Source: Aradus depressus (Eukaryota; Arthropoda; Insecta; Hemiptera; Aradidae). From it: a stretch of 64,000 nt of DNA. Location: NCBI GenBank assembly GCA_963662175.1, contig OY759223.1, forward strand, positions 12,874,249-12,938,248, in the 5' to 3' direction. The translations under genes were made by a program, and so were the position numbers. This document shows positions 45,840 through 56,427 of this stretch, one piece after another. Positions within the stretch are counted from its first letter, which is position 1; every line of letters starts with the position of its first letter. The notes beneath the pieces are model-generated. The model worked only from the letters and a program-made list of their open reading frames with translations, made no database searches and had not been told where the DNA came from.

Positions 45840-46840
45840 TTTACAGAATGAAATTCACTCAAAAAATAATAACTGAATTTTCTTACTTATGCCTCCTGGT
45901 TAATATCCGATATATTTTTCCATTATTTTAAGGTTTCAGATGTGTATTATTTTGAAAGAGTGCCTTATCGATTGAAATCGATTGTTGTTCATTATTCAGC
46001 ATGATATTAAGATAACCTACTTTAACCTCACATCTCTGTTATTTTAGTTTTATTTTCATTTGAAGGAATTTATTAGGACATGCAAATAAAATGAATGATC
46101 ATTGGAAGTATTTACGTATCTAATCCACTTATTTCAAGTTATTTGAAGCGAAGTGTGTATGTCACCGCTGGATTACTTCTCTACACTTACAGTAAATATT
46201 TACTATTTATTGCCTAAGTTTATTGTATTGTTATACACCGCCTTGCTAAATAAAACCATGGAGGTTTGCTGAAATTTTCATAAAAACTATCAGAGTAATT
46301 GTATTTTAGATAAATTCGTTACCCTCTGTGCATAAACAATAATTGAATCGTGGCAGTTGGGGAGGCGGGATGGTTGGCATAGTAGGGATGCAGCGTTGCC
46401 AAGATTACATCCCCTCCCTGGCTGATTCAGCGACTTCACTATCGAGGCTATCCCATAAGGGAACCATTTCTTTCAGGTGGGACAGTGAAGGGTACTCATA
46501 CCACGCTCAAAACATAGTACAATGGGACAGCAAAATTTGACCATTTAATGGCCGGGTTTGTTCCGTTAAAATGATAAAAGTAGCCAATATTTTTGAAACT
46601 GACAATAAAACCTCTATACTCACCGCTTCTCCGGAACTGCACTGCCTGCAGGAAGTTCATTCAACTAACAACTAACAATCATAACTCGTATTTTTTTTTA
46701 ATCTACTTGCTCAGCAATGCTACCTAACAATTGTCAGCCAGATCGGCTCATGCGGAGGGGGGCTTAACTCAAAAAAAACCTATTAACTGTCGACATGATG
46801 CACCGATTCATTTATTAACCATATTGTTTATTGTCTATTT
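45840..46840. other. Intronic DNA, nothing recognised
   Basis: AT-rich with a short GC-richer part near 46,340-46,560 and a family B scrap at 46,735-46,800; no coding evidence. Confidence 0.4.
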
Positions 46841-46843
46841 CAG

Positions 46844-47048
46844 AAGGAGCACGAGTTGGAGTTGGTTACTCGGATTGGTCAGAATCTTCTGTCGGAGAAG
46901 ACCAAACTGCAGAGTGACATTGGAACCCTCAAAGACGACCTGAGCTCTGCCAATGAGAAGATCACCCAACTGAGTCATGAGTTGGCCCAGAAGTCAGAGC
47001 TTATCAGCAATCTCCTCACCGATGTCGACGATATACGCTCCGAAGGAA
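46844..47048 (+). CDS. milt: Milton/TRAK exon, HAP1_N coiled coil
   Basis: Acceptor tctatttcag, donor gtcagt. The exon starts in phase 0 and encodes 68 codons beginning KEHELELVTRIGQNLLSEK, then a heptad-rich stretch to DVDDIRSEG; one base (a) is left over for the next exon. The E/L/K pattern and the ARIGQ.LL-like motif are typical of HAP1_N proteins. The donor is not a perfect consensus, but it alone gives the phase the next exon needs. A SINE fragment begins about 30 bp after the donor. Confidence 0.9.
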
Positions 47049-47076
47049 GTCAGTAGTATCCTTATAATCCATAAGT

Positions 47077-47386
47077 TGTATGCGCGCTTGCCTTCTGAGC
47101 TCAAGATCGTGGGTTCGAAACCCAACTGAGGCCCTTAGTTTATTTTATCTGGGAGGTAAAATAAACTTGAGCACGCCGTCCTTCGGATGGTTCCGAGTTT
47201 GTACGATGTCAGGTACTCGTTAAAGATCCCTACCCTAGGTGAATAAAAATTTAGGTTGAGCAAAATTTAGGACTCCCACAGTAGAGACTGGCTCATGTCC
47301 ACCAGATGTGATGAAAGAGCATGGTAGTAGGCGATATGACCTCGCAGTTGAAACCCGGGCATGAGTCATAATAACTAACTATAATA
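47077..47386 (+). repeat. Family A SINE close to a milt 5' splice site
   Basis: It begins about 29 bp after the exon ending 47,048 and lacks the A box (starts gtatgcgcgcttgcc). The body is preserved to gagtcataataactaac. Confidence 0.8.
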
Positions 47387-47389
47387 TAT

Positions 47390-48980
47390 AATTCCATAAT
47401 GTACAAGAGTTTGTGCAAAGACTACTGAACCCATTTTTATCTTTAGTCGAATGAGCTGGGCCCCAGGGTGAAATTAAATGAAAATAAATGTTATTCTAGG
47501 ATCGAGGTCCCTTAAGGATAATAAGTAGGATACATAAAAAGTCAATTAGAAAATAAATTCATTTAAATTTTTTATTGGACCTTCAGAAATACATCTTTTA
47601 TGCATATTTCCATTCTTGAACTTGAATAGAAGGAAAACATAAAAATGATAGAATAATAAAAGAAAATAATAATAATATACAAGAAATTTAAACATAACCT
47701 CCTAATAAACAAATAAATATATTTCTTCTAAAATTGCATTATATATAACGTCATCTAATTTTACGCCATTACTATATATCGCTCATTAAATACAACAACG
47801 TCATAACTCAAAAAACTTAGTTTCTACAAAATCCCAGTTTAAAGTTTTGAATTACTCTCATTCAGGTACCAAATATTTAAGTTTTACATTCAAAGCAATA
47901 CAGTTTTAACACACAATATGACTCCCTTGCAAGGAATTTGTCCACAGAAGAGTACCAGGGTAAACTCACAAATAATACTATATTGCCGTAAACTGAATCT
48001 ACAAAACCCACTAGCACAAGAACGACACTATTGCTCTCTGCAGGCGAGTTTCTTGAGTTACAAATATGACGTTCTACCAGTTAAAAGTTCATACAAAGTG
48101 CAGTCCACCTGTATAAATAACTCTAAATTGACATTTTTCGAGATATGACATTGTTGTATTTAATGAGCGATATGTAGAACATGACTCTATTTACGTTTTT
48201 AATGGTATCATATAAAAAAATAAATAATATAATAAAATCAGTATGCTCTACGAAATAAGAAAAATAATTAAATTTGTTGTACAGTGGAGAGTAACAAGAA
48301 AATAATGAATAAAAAACTGAATTAAGAAAAAAATACCTGTATCAATATAAATATGGAGAAGATAAATAAATTAAAAATACATCATACATAAGTTACTGTC
48401 TATAGAAGAAGATTGCCCAAATATTTTCTTTTATTTATTTACTGACTGTTAATAAGTGATTAAATAGAACGAGTGAAAAAATAAGTGGACAAATAAATAA
48501 AATAAATACAGAGATAATAAAAATTGATGTTGAAGAGAAGGAAATTGTGCAGAAAAGTTTTTTTTTTTTTGTTTTTATTATTTTTTTTTAAAGTTTACAT
48601 GAATTATTCAACTTATAAAAAAGATATTTAAAGAAGAATGGATGAAGCTTTCCCTTATAAACAATGGTAAAATACAAGGGATTTTTTTGTAGTAGTAGGT
48701 GAAAGTTATAAGAAAAAAATATATAGATAAAAATTTATAATTATTTCAACAAACTTACAAAATATGTTGTTGTTTTTTGTTTTTTTCATATAATATGATG
48801 TCTCCAAATTGGACACCAACTGAAAAAGTTGTAGTAAAAAAATTTATTAAATTAATATTAATAATTTTATTTTATTTTTTAATGACAAAAAAACATAATA
48901 TAATTACTGTTTGGGTTGTGTAAGGAGATTCTTAATTCATATATAATATATTACAGCATCATGTTTCCTATTTATTTTAT
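47390..48980. other. Very AT-rich intron sequence
   Basis: Many A/T runs; 47,720-48,180 contains a loose inverted repeat around atgagcgatat and atatatcgctcatt. No coding pattern was seen. Confidence 0.4.
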
Positions 48981-48983
48981 GTC

Positions 48984-49307
48984 TTCTCAAAAATAGTAAC
49001 TGAAGATGTTTCGGTAAGCATTCTCATCAGTGTCTATCATACATGTGTTCTTTAGGTTAACTATTCCTTCTGTCAATCAGAATCTTCCTTTACGAACGTA
49101 TTTATTGATACGATATTCTATATTTAAACACGTAGTCATAATTTATATAAATATATATCTATGTATTGAAGTCAATTCAATAAATATGTTCTATAAAAGG
49201 ATGATTCTGATCGACAGAGGAATAGTTAACCTAAAGAACACATTTATTATAGTTACTGATGATGGGAGTGATTCCGGAAATGTTTGTATTTGCTATTTTT
49301 TGAAAAG
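48984..49307. repeat. Inverted repeat with hammerhead-like motifs in both arms
   Basis: Arms 48,984-49,093 and 49,197-49,307 (roughly 80% by eye) share tgttctttaggttaactatt; the centre is about 100 bp. The left arm has ctgatga...gaaa on the minus strand, the right arm ctgatga...ggaaa on the plus strand. Confidence 0.7.
49252..49292 (+). ncRNA. Degenerate hammerhead-like motif
   Basis: ctgatga, T, stem II ggga-gtga-ttcc, an extra G, then gaaa. The mirror copy on the minus strand at 48,999-49,032 keeps ctgatga and gaaa but has lost stem II pairing. Confidence 0.25.
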
Positions 49308-49379
49308 GCAAAAAATACGTGGAAGAAGTGATGATAATATATTATATAATATACGTATATTTTTTTAGATATAATTTTA

Positions 49380-49632
49380 GCGTGCTTACTTATGGAGCTC
49401 AAGACTGCGGGTTCGAAAACACGGCCGAGACCCCTTAGGTTTTTTTATCCGGGTAGTTAAATAAAAAATAAACGTTGCGCCTTCTGTCCTTTGGATGGGA
49501 CGTTTAGAGATCGTGCTAAGCCTGTGCGATGTCAGGTAATTTTGTTAAAGACCACTTCATGTCCAAGAGAGCGACGAGCTCTTTGGTACTGGGCGATATC
49601 GCCTTGTAGTTAAAGCCCAAACATGACTCACA
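49380..49632 (+). repeat. Family A SINE in milt intron, diverged
   Basis: It starts gcgtgcttacttatggagc, has B box gggttcgaaaacacgg with an insertion, and ends catgactcac. Confidence 0.65.
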
Positions 49633-50181
49633 AAAATAAACAAATATATAATTTTTTTAAATATATTTAGCAGAAATGTTATTAATGTAGAAAATACGTT
49701 GAAGGCGCGATACTGGAGGCTATGTTTGTTTCTCTACCATATTTCTCCGTCAACATTTATCTTTACGCTTCTAATATTTTTTCTAAAGTTTTAACGCTAT
49801 ACAACTTTTATTCCAGCTGTTTTGTTTCGGATAATGTTTTGTAAATCTTCCAAGAAGTTTGTTTTTCTCTGTATTACTTTTTAAGGAAGAGATTCCGTCA
49901 CTTAAGATGTTTTTCTACTCCATTTGACCTCCTCCTGTGTTCATTGTATTAAGGTTTTTTGTGTTAGCTATTTTTACAAAAGAAAAAAAAATTGTGGTAG
50001 AAAACTCATTGAACGATTTTCTAATTTATCGCGTTGTAACATTTTTTTGTGGATCATCCGATGTATTCCTCAAAAGGTCTGCTTCCTTAACAAAAAAAAA
50101 GAATAAATAATCTATTCGCCCTCCCCTTCAATTTTGATTTTTTTTTAAATTGTTTTTTATTTATTAAAATTTTTGTTTTAG

Positions 50182-50492
50182 GTACCCCAGGTACTGGACC
50201 TGTCTCCTCCCAGTTCCAAATGGCCTTCCTCCAGAAGCGGATCAGCCACTTGGAGGAGGAGAATACGAGTCTTCAGAAAGAGGCAGCTCGTCTCTTTGAG
50301 GAGAACGATGCCTGCGAGGAAGCCGAGGCTCGCCTGGTGGGAGAGCTGACAATGGAGTTGAACACTGGTCGAGAGGAGTTGGAGTTGACCAGTGTGGAGA
50401 ATGCCAGACTGAGGGAGGAACGAGGCGATCTGAGGGACTGTGTTGACAATCTGGAGGCTAGGTTACAGGTCACTGAGGACAAATTGGGACAG
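50182..50492 (+). CDS. milt: Milton/TRAK exon, HAP1_N coiled coil
   Basis: Acceptor ttgttttag, donor gtgcgt. Two bases complete a Ser codon, then 103 codons follow. The segment FQMAFLQKRISHLEEEN aligns with the LQ.K...LEEEN...R.EA..L block of TRAK proteins, and the remainder is an uninterrupted coiled coil rich in Glu, Leu and Arg. It ends in phase 0. The exon is clearly more GC-rich than the flanking introns. A second possible acceptor 9 bp inside (ccccag) keeps the frame and would remove three residues. Confidence 0.92.
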
Positions 50493-50644
50493 GTGCGTCA
50501 CATCTACAAAATGTTGTAGAGACACCGACGGCACGAATTTATCAAATAAGTTTTCTTTCTCCCTCTAACACCTTTCGTTTTGTCTAAAAATTAATATCCT
50601 AATACATTTCTGCGATCTGTGTCGATATAGTGATTTTTGAACTT

Positions 50645-50682
50645 AGTACTGACGAGGGCGTAAGCCGAAACCGGTACACGTG
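50645..50682 (+). ncRNA. Hammerhead-like motif of PLE type, isolated
   Basis: ctgacga, then gggcgtaagcc (ggc pairs gcc around gtaa), gaaa, ccggtacac. The downstream context aattagacaatataaaagtt matches PLE 3' ends. No PLE coding sequence adjoins it. Confidence 0.35.
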
Positions 50683-50759
50683 ATGTTTATGTTTTTGTGG
50701 AATTAGACAATATAAAAGTTAAAATTCATTGTTTTTATTTATTTTAAAAATCAATAGTG

Positions 50760-51120
50760 ACTCATACAGGGACTTCTGAATCCTCATGCATTTCGTGTAG
50801 ATATATTCATTATGATTCAGTTATTATAATTTTTGATTTTGATACATTCATTATGATTTTTTATTTTGATACATTCATTATGATTTTTTATTATGATTTT
50901 TGGTTTTTATACATTCATTATGATTTTTGATTTTGATACATTCATTATGATTCAGTTATTATGATTTTGGATTGTTAAGAGCCCCTTCCTTATGGACGAT
51001 TTGGCTGTAAATTAATAGTTGTCTTCTCTTCCTTATGGGGTTCTGGATCATATCAGGTCAATTTGTTTTTATTTTTAGAAACAGGGGTTGGGCAAACATA
51101 AAATTTCGGTCGAAACGCAA
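50760..51120 (-). repeat. Family B copy with internal tandem expansion
   Basis: Between 50,810 and 50,970 the block ttgatacattcattatgatt is repeated about five times with a period of 28-35 bp. Confidence 0.65.
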
Positions 51121-51199
51121 CAGAATTTTTGTTGGACTTGAAAAATAAAATAAAACTGGTTTATTTAATATATTGTCTAATTTCACTAACTATATATAC

Positions 51200-51239
51200 A
51201 TGGGAGTACTTTCGGTATTTCTACCATCGTCAGCCACAA
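51200..51239 (-). ncRNA. Hammerhead-ribozyme-like motif at PLE 3' end, best formed
   Basis: Minus strand: gtgg, ctgacga, T, stem II ggta-gaaa-tacc (4 bp, GNRA loop), gaaa, gtactc, ccatg. The last A of gaaa plus gt pairs with act (3-bp stem III). The U of act is followed by C, a valid NUH cleavage site. gtgg pairs with ccat for stem I (3 bp plus a wobble). The extra T between A9 and stem II departs from the minimal consensus. Confidence 0.5.
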
Positions 51240-51626
51240 GCATAAGAGATAAGACTAAGTTAATTTTCAGAATGTCAGCCTCTCGAGGAACCCATTACCC
51301 TCCCTACTGGTGTTCCCCATGACGTCAGACATTCCTAACTAAGCTAAATTGTCAAGCTGTGAGATATTTTATGACAAGGCGGTCCCCATATTTCAAATGT
51401 GTGACCCCTTCTAAGATCTAGGTATAAAGCATTAACAATGAACAGGCGAATAATATAACATTAACAAATCAAAAATAATTGGTTCCAGTTACAACTTAAT
51501 TAAAATTATTATACTGTAAATTATATAAATATATCTATTGGCAAGATTCAGATAAATCATATATCTATATGTATATTGGTAAATTCTATGTATATTTAAA
51601 CGTACCTGTGCACATCGACTGGAGGG

Positions 51627-52100
51627 TCATATTATTGGTGACAGTAAAGGGGAATATTTTAGATTGGTTTGGTCGTTCATACAATTTCCATTTTTTAAAG
51701 TTCTGTTTATTTCTAATATTTCTAATGAGTTGAGCAATGTGCTTTTTTCGCAGAAATGAAGGTATTTTATGCCTGTGTCTTTATCAAACGTATGTTTGTG
51801 TTGGTTGATGTGTTGTGCAAATGTTGATTTTGTTATGTTGTGTGTTGTGTCCATGTTAGTATCTATTTCTGATATATGTTCTTTGAGTCTTTGTTTGAAT
51901 TGTCTCCCAGTTTGTCCTGTATAGACTAGGTTGCAAGAGTTGCAATTTAATTGATAAACCCCACTCTTTTCTTCTGTTTTTATTCGGTCTTTCGTATTGT
52001 TAAGGTGTTTGTAAAGTGTCCTATTTGTTCTGAAACTAATTTTGAAGTTTTCTTTTTTAAGAATATTGCCTATTTGTGACTGATTATGCGCATTGCACAT
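51627..52100 (-). CDS. Penelope-like retroelement GIY-YIG endonuclease fragment
   Basis: The 157-residue frame has GVYQLNCNSCNLVYTGQTGR at about residues 47-66, then F.QRLKEH. This is the GIY-YIG nuclease signature with conserved Arg and Glu-His, preceded by the short KD...EEKSG linker typical of Penelope-like elements. The endonuclease nicks target DNA during retrotransposition. The reverse transcriptase is missing upstream (the copy breaks at about 52,110), so this is a 5'-truncated copy. About 390 bp downstream on the same strand lies the hammerhead-like motif at 51,200. Confidence 0.85.
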   Translation of the reverse strand: MCNAHNQSQIGNILKKENFKISFRTNRTLYKHLNNTKDRIKTEEKSGVYQLNCNSCNLVYTGQTGRQFKQRLKEHISEIDTNMDTTHNITKSTFAQHINQHKHTFDKDTGIKYLHFCEKSTLLNSLEILEINRTLKNGNCMNDQTNLKYSPLLSPII

Positions 52101-52109
52101 GTTGCCCCA

Positions 52110-53050
52110 ACATTGAAAAATCCTAAGAAAAATATGCGAAAAAAGTGATTAAAACAAATAAAAAGAGTTTTTCGAAATTGCAAAAATGTGTCCATGTAAG
52201 CCCTCTAACATTTCCCCATTTTATACCCTAAAATAATAACGTATGACATACACTTGTCGTATTTAACATTTAAATTAAAATTTTAGTTTGATAGCCACTA
52301 GGGATGTTTGATAGTTCATGGCAAACTGTCGAATTTATTGCAAGTAAACAATTATTCAAATTAATTAAAATAAAACTAGTGATTATAAACACTTTCGCCG
52401 TTTGCAAATAATATCGTTTATTTGCGTCAGCTAGACAGAAATAAATCTTAATTTTTGAATGTTTCACCACAATATATTTCTTCTCAATTGATTACTACGG
52501 CTGGGAGCTAAGATGTTTACAAATCAATAAATTGATGTTGTTAATGAAGACTGTAATTGCATCAGTTCAATTACTATATCAATATTTAAATTTCTGTAGA
52601 TATTGAGGATGGGCTCGCATCCCAAAACATCAATATAATAAAATTAATTTTTAGATAATATGGGAGGGAAAAGAGATGCAAGGAGAAAAATATATGTAAT
52701 GTGGCCAGGACCAACAAAGTGTATAGATCACTCTCTCTCCACCTCCCCCTTCTCAAAATTATTTCATACTTGCATTACTGGGTATAAGAATGTCTACTCC
52801 CAAGATAACGCAGTACAAAGAGGCAAAATGAAATGATTTTGAGAAAGGAAAGGGGAGAAAGAGAGATCTGTAAGTGGTTTGTATAAGAAAGTCCTGTAAT
52901 GGCCACATCGCACATATTTTTTCAAAAAAGCTACCAATACATAAAACATATTTTAAGGTTCGTTGCTATGAGTTACGATTTAAAAATTTCTTGGAAATTT
53001 TTCTTATAGACATTTAGTTTACATTCTTCGATGTGCTATAACTCTTGTTG
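52110..53050. other. AT-rich intron DNA
   Basis: A hAT-like tgatagttcatgg scrap at 52,300-52,340 and a family C end at about 52,860-52,915; otherwise nothing recognised. Confidence 0.35.
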
Positions 53051-53113
53051 TATTAAAAATAAAGAAAACGTATGTTTTTAAAAAATATTGTCTATTTCAC
53101 AAATAATATATAA

Positions 53114-53151
53114 TATGGGGTACTTTCGGTATTGCTACCATCTTCAGCCAC
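53114..53151 (-). ncRNA. Hammerhead-like motif, left palindrome arm (damaged)
   Basis: ctgaaga, T, ggta-gcaa-tacc, gaaa as in the right arm, but one base is missing in stem III, so the U before the cleavage site is gone. Confidence 0.4.
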
Positions 53152-53180
53152 GACTTAACAAATACTGTATTTGTTAAGTC

Positions 53181-53219
53181 GTGGCTGAAGATGGTAGCAA
53201 TACCGAAAGTACTCCCATA
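53181..53219 (+). ncRNA. Hammerhead-like motif, right palindrome arm
   Basis: gtgg, ctgaaga (position 7 is variable in hammerheads), T, ggta-gcaa-tacc, gaaa, gtactc, ccat. Stems II and III and a 4-bp stem I (with one wobble) can be drawn. Confidence 0.45.
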
Positions 53220-53549
53220 TTATATATTATTTGTGAAATAGACAATATTTTTTAAAAACATACGTTTTCTTTATTTTTATCAAGTGTTTCACAATATCTC
53301 TGCAAAAATGTTAAGTATCATCTTGTTGTATTGATCCTATCTCAAATCTGTGAATTTAAAGCTATTGGAAATTTTATAAGGAACTATTTTGGTAAGAATC
53401 ACTTTTTCGATAGGACTTACCGTTTTCGGGTAAATCGTAAGAAACGTTTCAAAACTACATTTCAGGATGGGTTTCGGCATGTATCTTGAAAGCCGGACGA
53501 CCTTTAAAAATTCGTGTTTCATATAAATTATGTACTTCAGTAAGGAAAG

Positions 53550-53775
53550 TGATCTTGGATTTCGGTCAAAATCTAATCAGACCTAAGTTAGAACATGTGA
53601 CCCCTTCATTCCAAATTTCAAGTTCATAGCTACAATAGTTTTTGCGGTAGAGAGCTCAAAACATTTCGATCACATACATTGAAGTCAAAACGTATTCAGG
53701 GGACCTTAACGTGAAAATCCATTGAAACCTCGATCTCGGTTTTTTGCAAGTATATATTATAATATACGTATGCGA
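53550..53775 (-). repeat. Family C repeat
   Basis: It shares catgtgaccccttcattcc, gaaatttcaag-type and cttaacgtgaaaatccattg blocks with the copies at 14.5 and 63.0 kb. Confidence 0.45.
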
Positions 53776-53840
53776 AAGTAAAAACACAACGATATTAATT
53801 AGTTATAAACTTACTTTTATTAATGTAAATAACTTTACAG

Positions 53841-53976
53841 GCTTTGAAGGAGAATCAAGAATATATCCATATGATTAACATCCTGCGTGAGACTCAGTGT
53901 GAACTTACATCTGAACTGGTCGACTTTAAGGAGAGGTACAACGAAGTGTGTGGCTTCTTGGAGGAGTACAGAGAAG
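53841..53976 (+). CDS. milt: Milton/TRAK exon, end of HAP1_N coiled coil
   Basis: Acceptor actttacag, donor gtaaat. It has 45 codons plus one base, reading ALKENQEYIHMINILRETQ and on to YNEVCGFLEEYRE. The motif L..EL.....Y.E....L.E is the conserved end of HAP1_N in TRAK1/2. The phase (one base carried over) fits the next exon. Confidence 0.9.
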
Positions 53977-54234
53977 GTAAATATTTGTAGGGGAGGCTTT
54001 GTACTCTCTGTACATTTGTTTGACTAGTGACGGGTGTTTTTGGAATGAACAATAGAATCGCTAAACATCTCTAGAACAGGCTGTTTAATTGTTTCGAAAT
54101 CAAACCTTCGCATTTGTGTCGTATACTGCAACTGTGTTTCATCTGTATCTCTTTAGATAATTGAGTAAAATAATTATACTAAATGTTGATTGTAAGTAGG
54201 CTATTTAATAACAGTTATTAGGTTATTACTAGCT

Positions 54235-54386
54235 ACTGTACGATGTCAGGTACTCGTTAAAGACAATTGAAAGAAATTTAGGATTCCCATAGTAGAGTCG
54301 GGCTATTGTCCACCAGAGTGGCAAAAGAACGCTCTGGTAGGCGATGTGACGTCGTAGTTGAAGCTCCGACATGAGTCACAATAACT
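54235..54386 (+). repeat. Family A SINE, 3' fragment in milt intron
   Basis: From ctgtacgatgtcaggtactc to gagtcacaataact. Confidence 0.65.
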
Positions 54387-54472
54387 ATCTATTCATATTT
54401 TATCACTATGTCATATCACTGTGATAGTAAAGCTGTGGGACGAGATTTCTCATAGAAATGAAAGACGTTGTC

Positions 54473-54770
54473 TTCCCACTGTTTTATATTTGACCAGACC
54501 AGGTTTTCAACGCGAAAGTGTCATCATCAGTGGCACATCTATGATTTAATAAATATAATATATAAATAATGAAAAGTGTGAAATCTTAAAGCATCAGGAA
54601 GTACCAAAACAAAAACTTGGTGTGTTCATTTTGTTACTTTGTACCCTCATGCTTTAAGATATTATTCTTTTCATTATTTATTATAAATTATATTTATTCA
54701 ATCATAAATGTGCCACTGATGACGCTGGTGCGTCGAAAATCGATTCTGGTCAAAAATAAAACAGTGGGAA
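54473..54770. repeat. Inverted repeat of hammerhead-bearing segments
   Basis: Outer ends ttcccactgttttat and its complement. Both arms contain tgccactgatga and an inner AT-rich part ending cttaaagcat. The left motif is on - (54,490-54,533), the right on + (54,716-54,752). Both are degenerate: stem II is mismatched on the left, and the right has lost two bases between ctgatga and the stem. Confidence 0.75.
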
Positions 54771-55030
54771 ATGATGGGGACATAAATGGGAGAAATGATG
54801 CTGTGATAAATATATTATAGATGAATTCTTAATTCTTCTAAAAGTGTATTTTTATGAAGATATTTGGAACGTCCCTTCTTGAGGCCATAATGTACGAAGT
54901 ATAGAAAAGAAAGAAAAAATGATAATACATAAAAAATCCTCTTGCTCGTATCTTTACTTAACATACTTTTTAACAACTTCTTATTAAAAAAAAGGTTACT
55001 TTATTTTATTGCTGTTTGTGTGCTCTACAG

Positions 55031-55208
55031 AAGAACGCCGAAGCCGCAAGAAGATAAGCCCCAAGGTGCGGATCGGTCCAGGTTGCACCCCGCTACACTC
55101 CACCTGGCCTCCTTCACACCAACCTGGCCCCGAGTCTATAGGAGCTGAATTGTCACAGTCTCTCCTCTCTGAGTTGAGTCTAGACTCAGGACTAGGAGCT
55201 TCCTCTAT
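55031..55208 (+). CDS. milt: Milton/TRAK exon, post-coiled-coil linker
   Basis: Acceptor tgctctacag, donor gtaagt. The split codon restores Glu, followed by ERRSRKKISPKVRIGPG, a Pro/Ser-rich stretch and ESIGAELSQSLLSELSLDSG. The last block resembles the DS.A.EL...SE.SLDSGI segment that follows HAP1_N in Milton/TRAK. The exon ends with two spare bases, compatible with the exon at 57,322. I cannot exclude a further exon of the same phase between them. Confidence 0.82.
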
Positions 55209-55244
55209 GTAAGTTAACACTCAAGACGTAGGTATTTTACTTCC

Positions 55245-55300
55245 TCGTCTATACAAAGTATAGGGGGAGTTATGTAATCGGTCAGAAATGTATGTGGAAA
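55245..55300 (+). repeat. Family B head fragment
   Basis: tatacaaagtatagggg up to cggtcagaaatg. Confidence 0.5.
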
Positions 55301-55306
55301 AAAAAT

Positions 55307-55353
55307 TGCCAAGTTCAAATCTAGTCAGTCAATGACTAGATTTGAACTTGGCA
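55307..55353. repeat. Perfect short palindrome, 21-bp arms
   Basis: tgccaagttcaaatctagtc with its next base and its exact complement, separated by gtcaa. It lies where family B breaks off. Confidence 0.9.
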
Positions 55354-55440
55354 CCAACCATGACGATCATAATTTTTATTAAAGTTACCCTATATAAAAA
55401 GGATGTTTGTTCATGTTAGTCATCTAACAAATTTTATAAG

Positions 55441-55480
55441 TTTATTGATGATGAGAGGTCTTTCCCGAAACGTCTAACAA
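55441..55480 (+). ncRNA. Degenerate hammerhead-like motif
   Basis: ttgatga (core C3 changed to T), a stem II candidate with agg and tcc, gaaa, cgtc with a 2-bp stem III and a GUC site. Probably inactive. Confidence 0.25.
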
Positions 55481-55559
55481 TGTTTAAAAAAAAAAAAATT
55501 ACAATAAATTGGGAGAAGAAAAAAAGCTGCTTTACTGAAATCCTAAATAAATAACAATA

Positions 55560-56300
55560 AATATTTCTAATTTCCAAATAATATAATTAATTGATTAATT
55601 GACTTATGAGAAAAATAACATATGAAATTGTTGACTTATGTTATTTGACACAATGCAGTAGAATATGACTGTAGGGTTGATGCAAATAAAGGTTGATTTA
55701 AAAAACATTGTACTCTAATCTTTCAAAAAATCTTTATTAAAAACACAAGATGAAAATAGAATACATTCAATAAACATACCTTGGTGGGGGGTAGAATTAG
55801 TGAGCTTTACATTATTTAATTTGCTAAAAAATTTTAATAGTTCTTTTTGAGTACATGTTTTACAAATCACTAATAACTTGTTAATATCTTGAAACTGGTG
55901 GTAATTTGTCTTTAATTAATAAAATAATAATATAAAAACTAAAACCACAAACAATGACACTATCAATCATAAATGAAGAAACTAACCTTACAGCAAGGAG
56001 AAAGGTTATAAAAGTAATAAGTCAGCTAATCAGTTTCTCAACTGTTCCTAATCACATAAGTCGACTTATGTTCTTTTACACACCAGCGAAATGCAGCTTT
56101 TTTACTTGAAGTGAATTTGCACAAACTTGTTTCAACGTGAAAATCCTACAAACTGACTTAGGTGGATATGCATCCAAATTTATTGAACCTTTACGACATA
56201 TGTGGATCAATAAAAAAAAAAAAAACACGTTTTGACTTATGTGCCTTTACACACCAGTATGAGAAATATCGTCACCATCTAAGAACGACACTTATTGATT
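55560..56300. other. AT-rich intron DNA
   Basis: The phrase gacttatgt...acacaccag occurs twice (about 56,058 and 56,230), and a G-run lies at 56,321-56,335. Nothing else was recognised. Confidence 0.35.
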
Positions 56301-56427
56301 TTCAATCAAATCGACTAAAGGGGGGGGGGGGGGGGGAGGCTTAACACAAATACTCTGATAACTGCATAACTGCAGTTATAATGAATGTCTTGACACGGAA
56401 TTTCATATATAATTTCAAAACCACTAT

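Larger units (their letters stand above)
53054..53279. repeat. Near-perfect palindrome of two hammerhead-bearing PLE ends
   Basis: Arms 53,054-53,164 and 53,168-53,279 with a 3-bp spacer, differing by very few changes. Each arm carries a motif like that at 51,200; the right one points outward on +, the left one on -. Confidence 0.9.
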
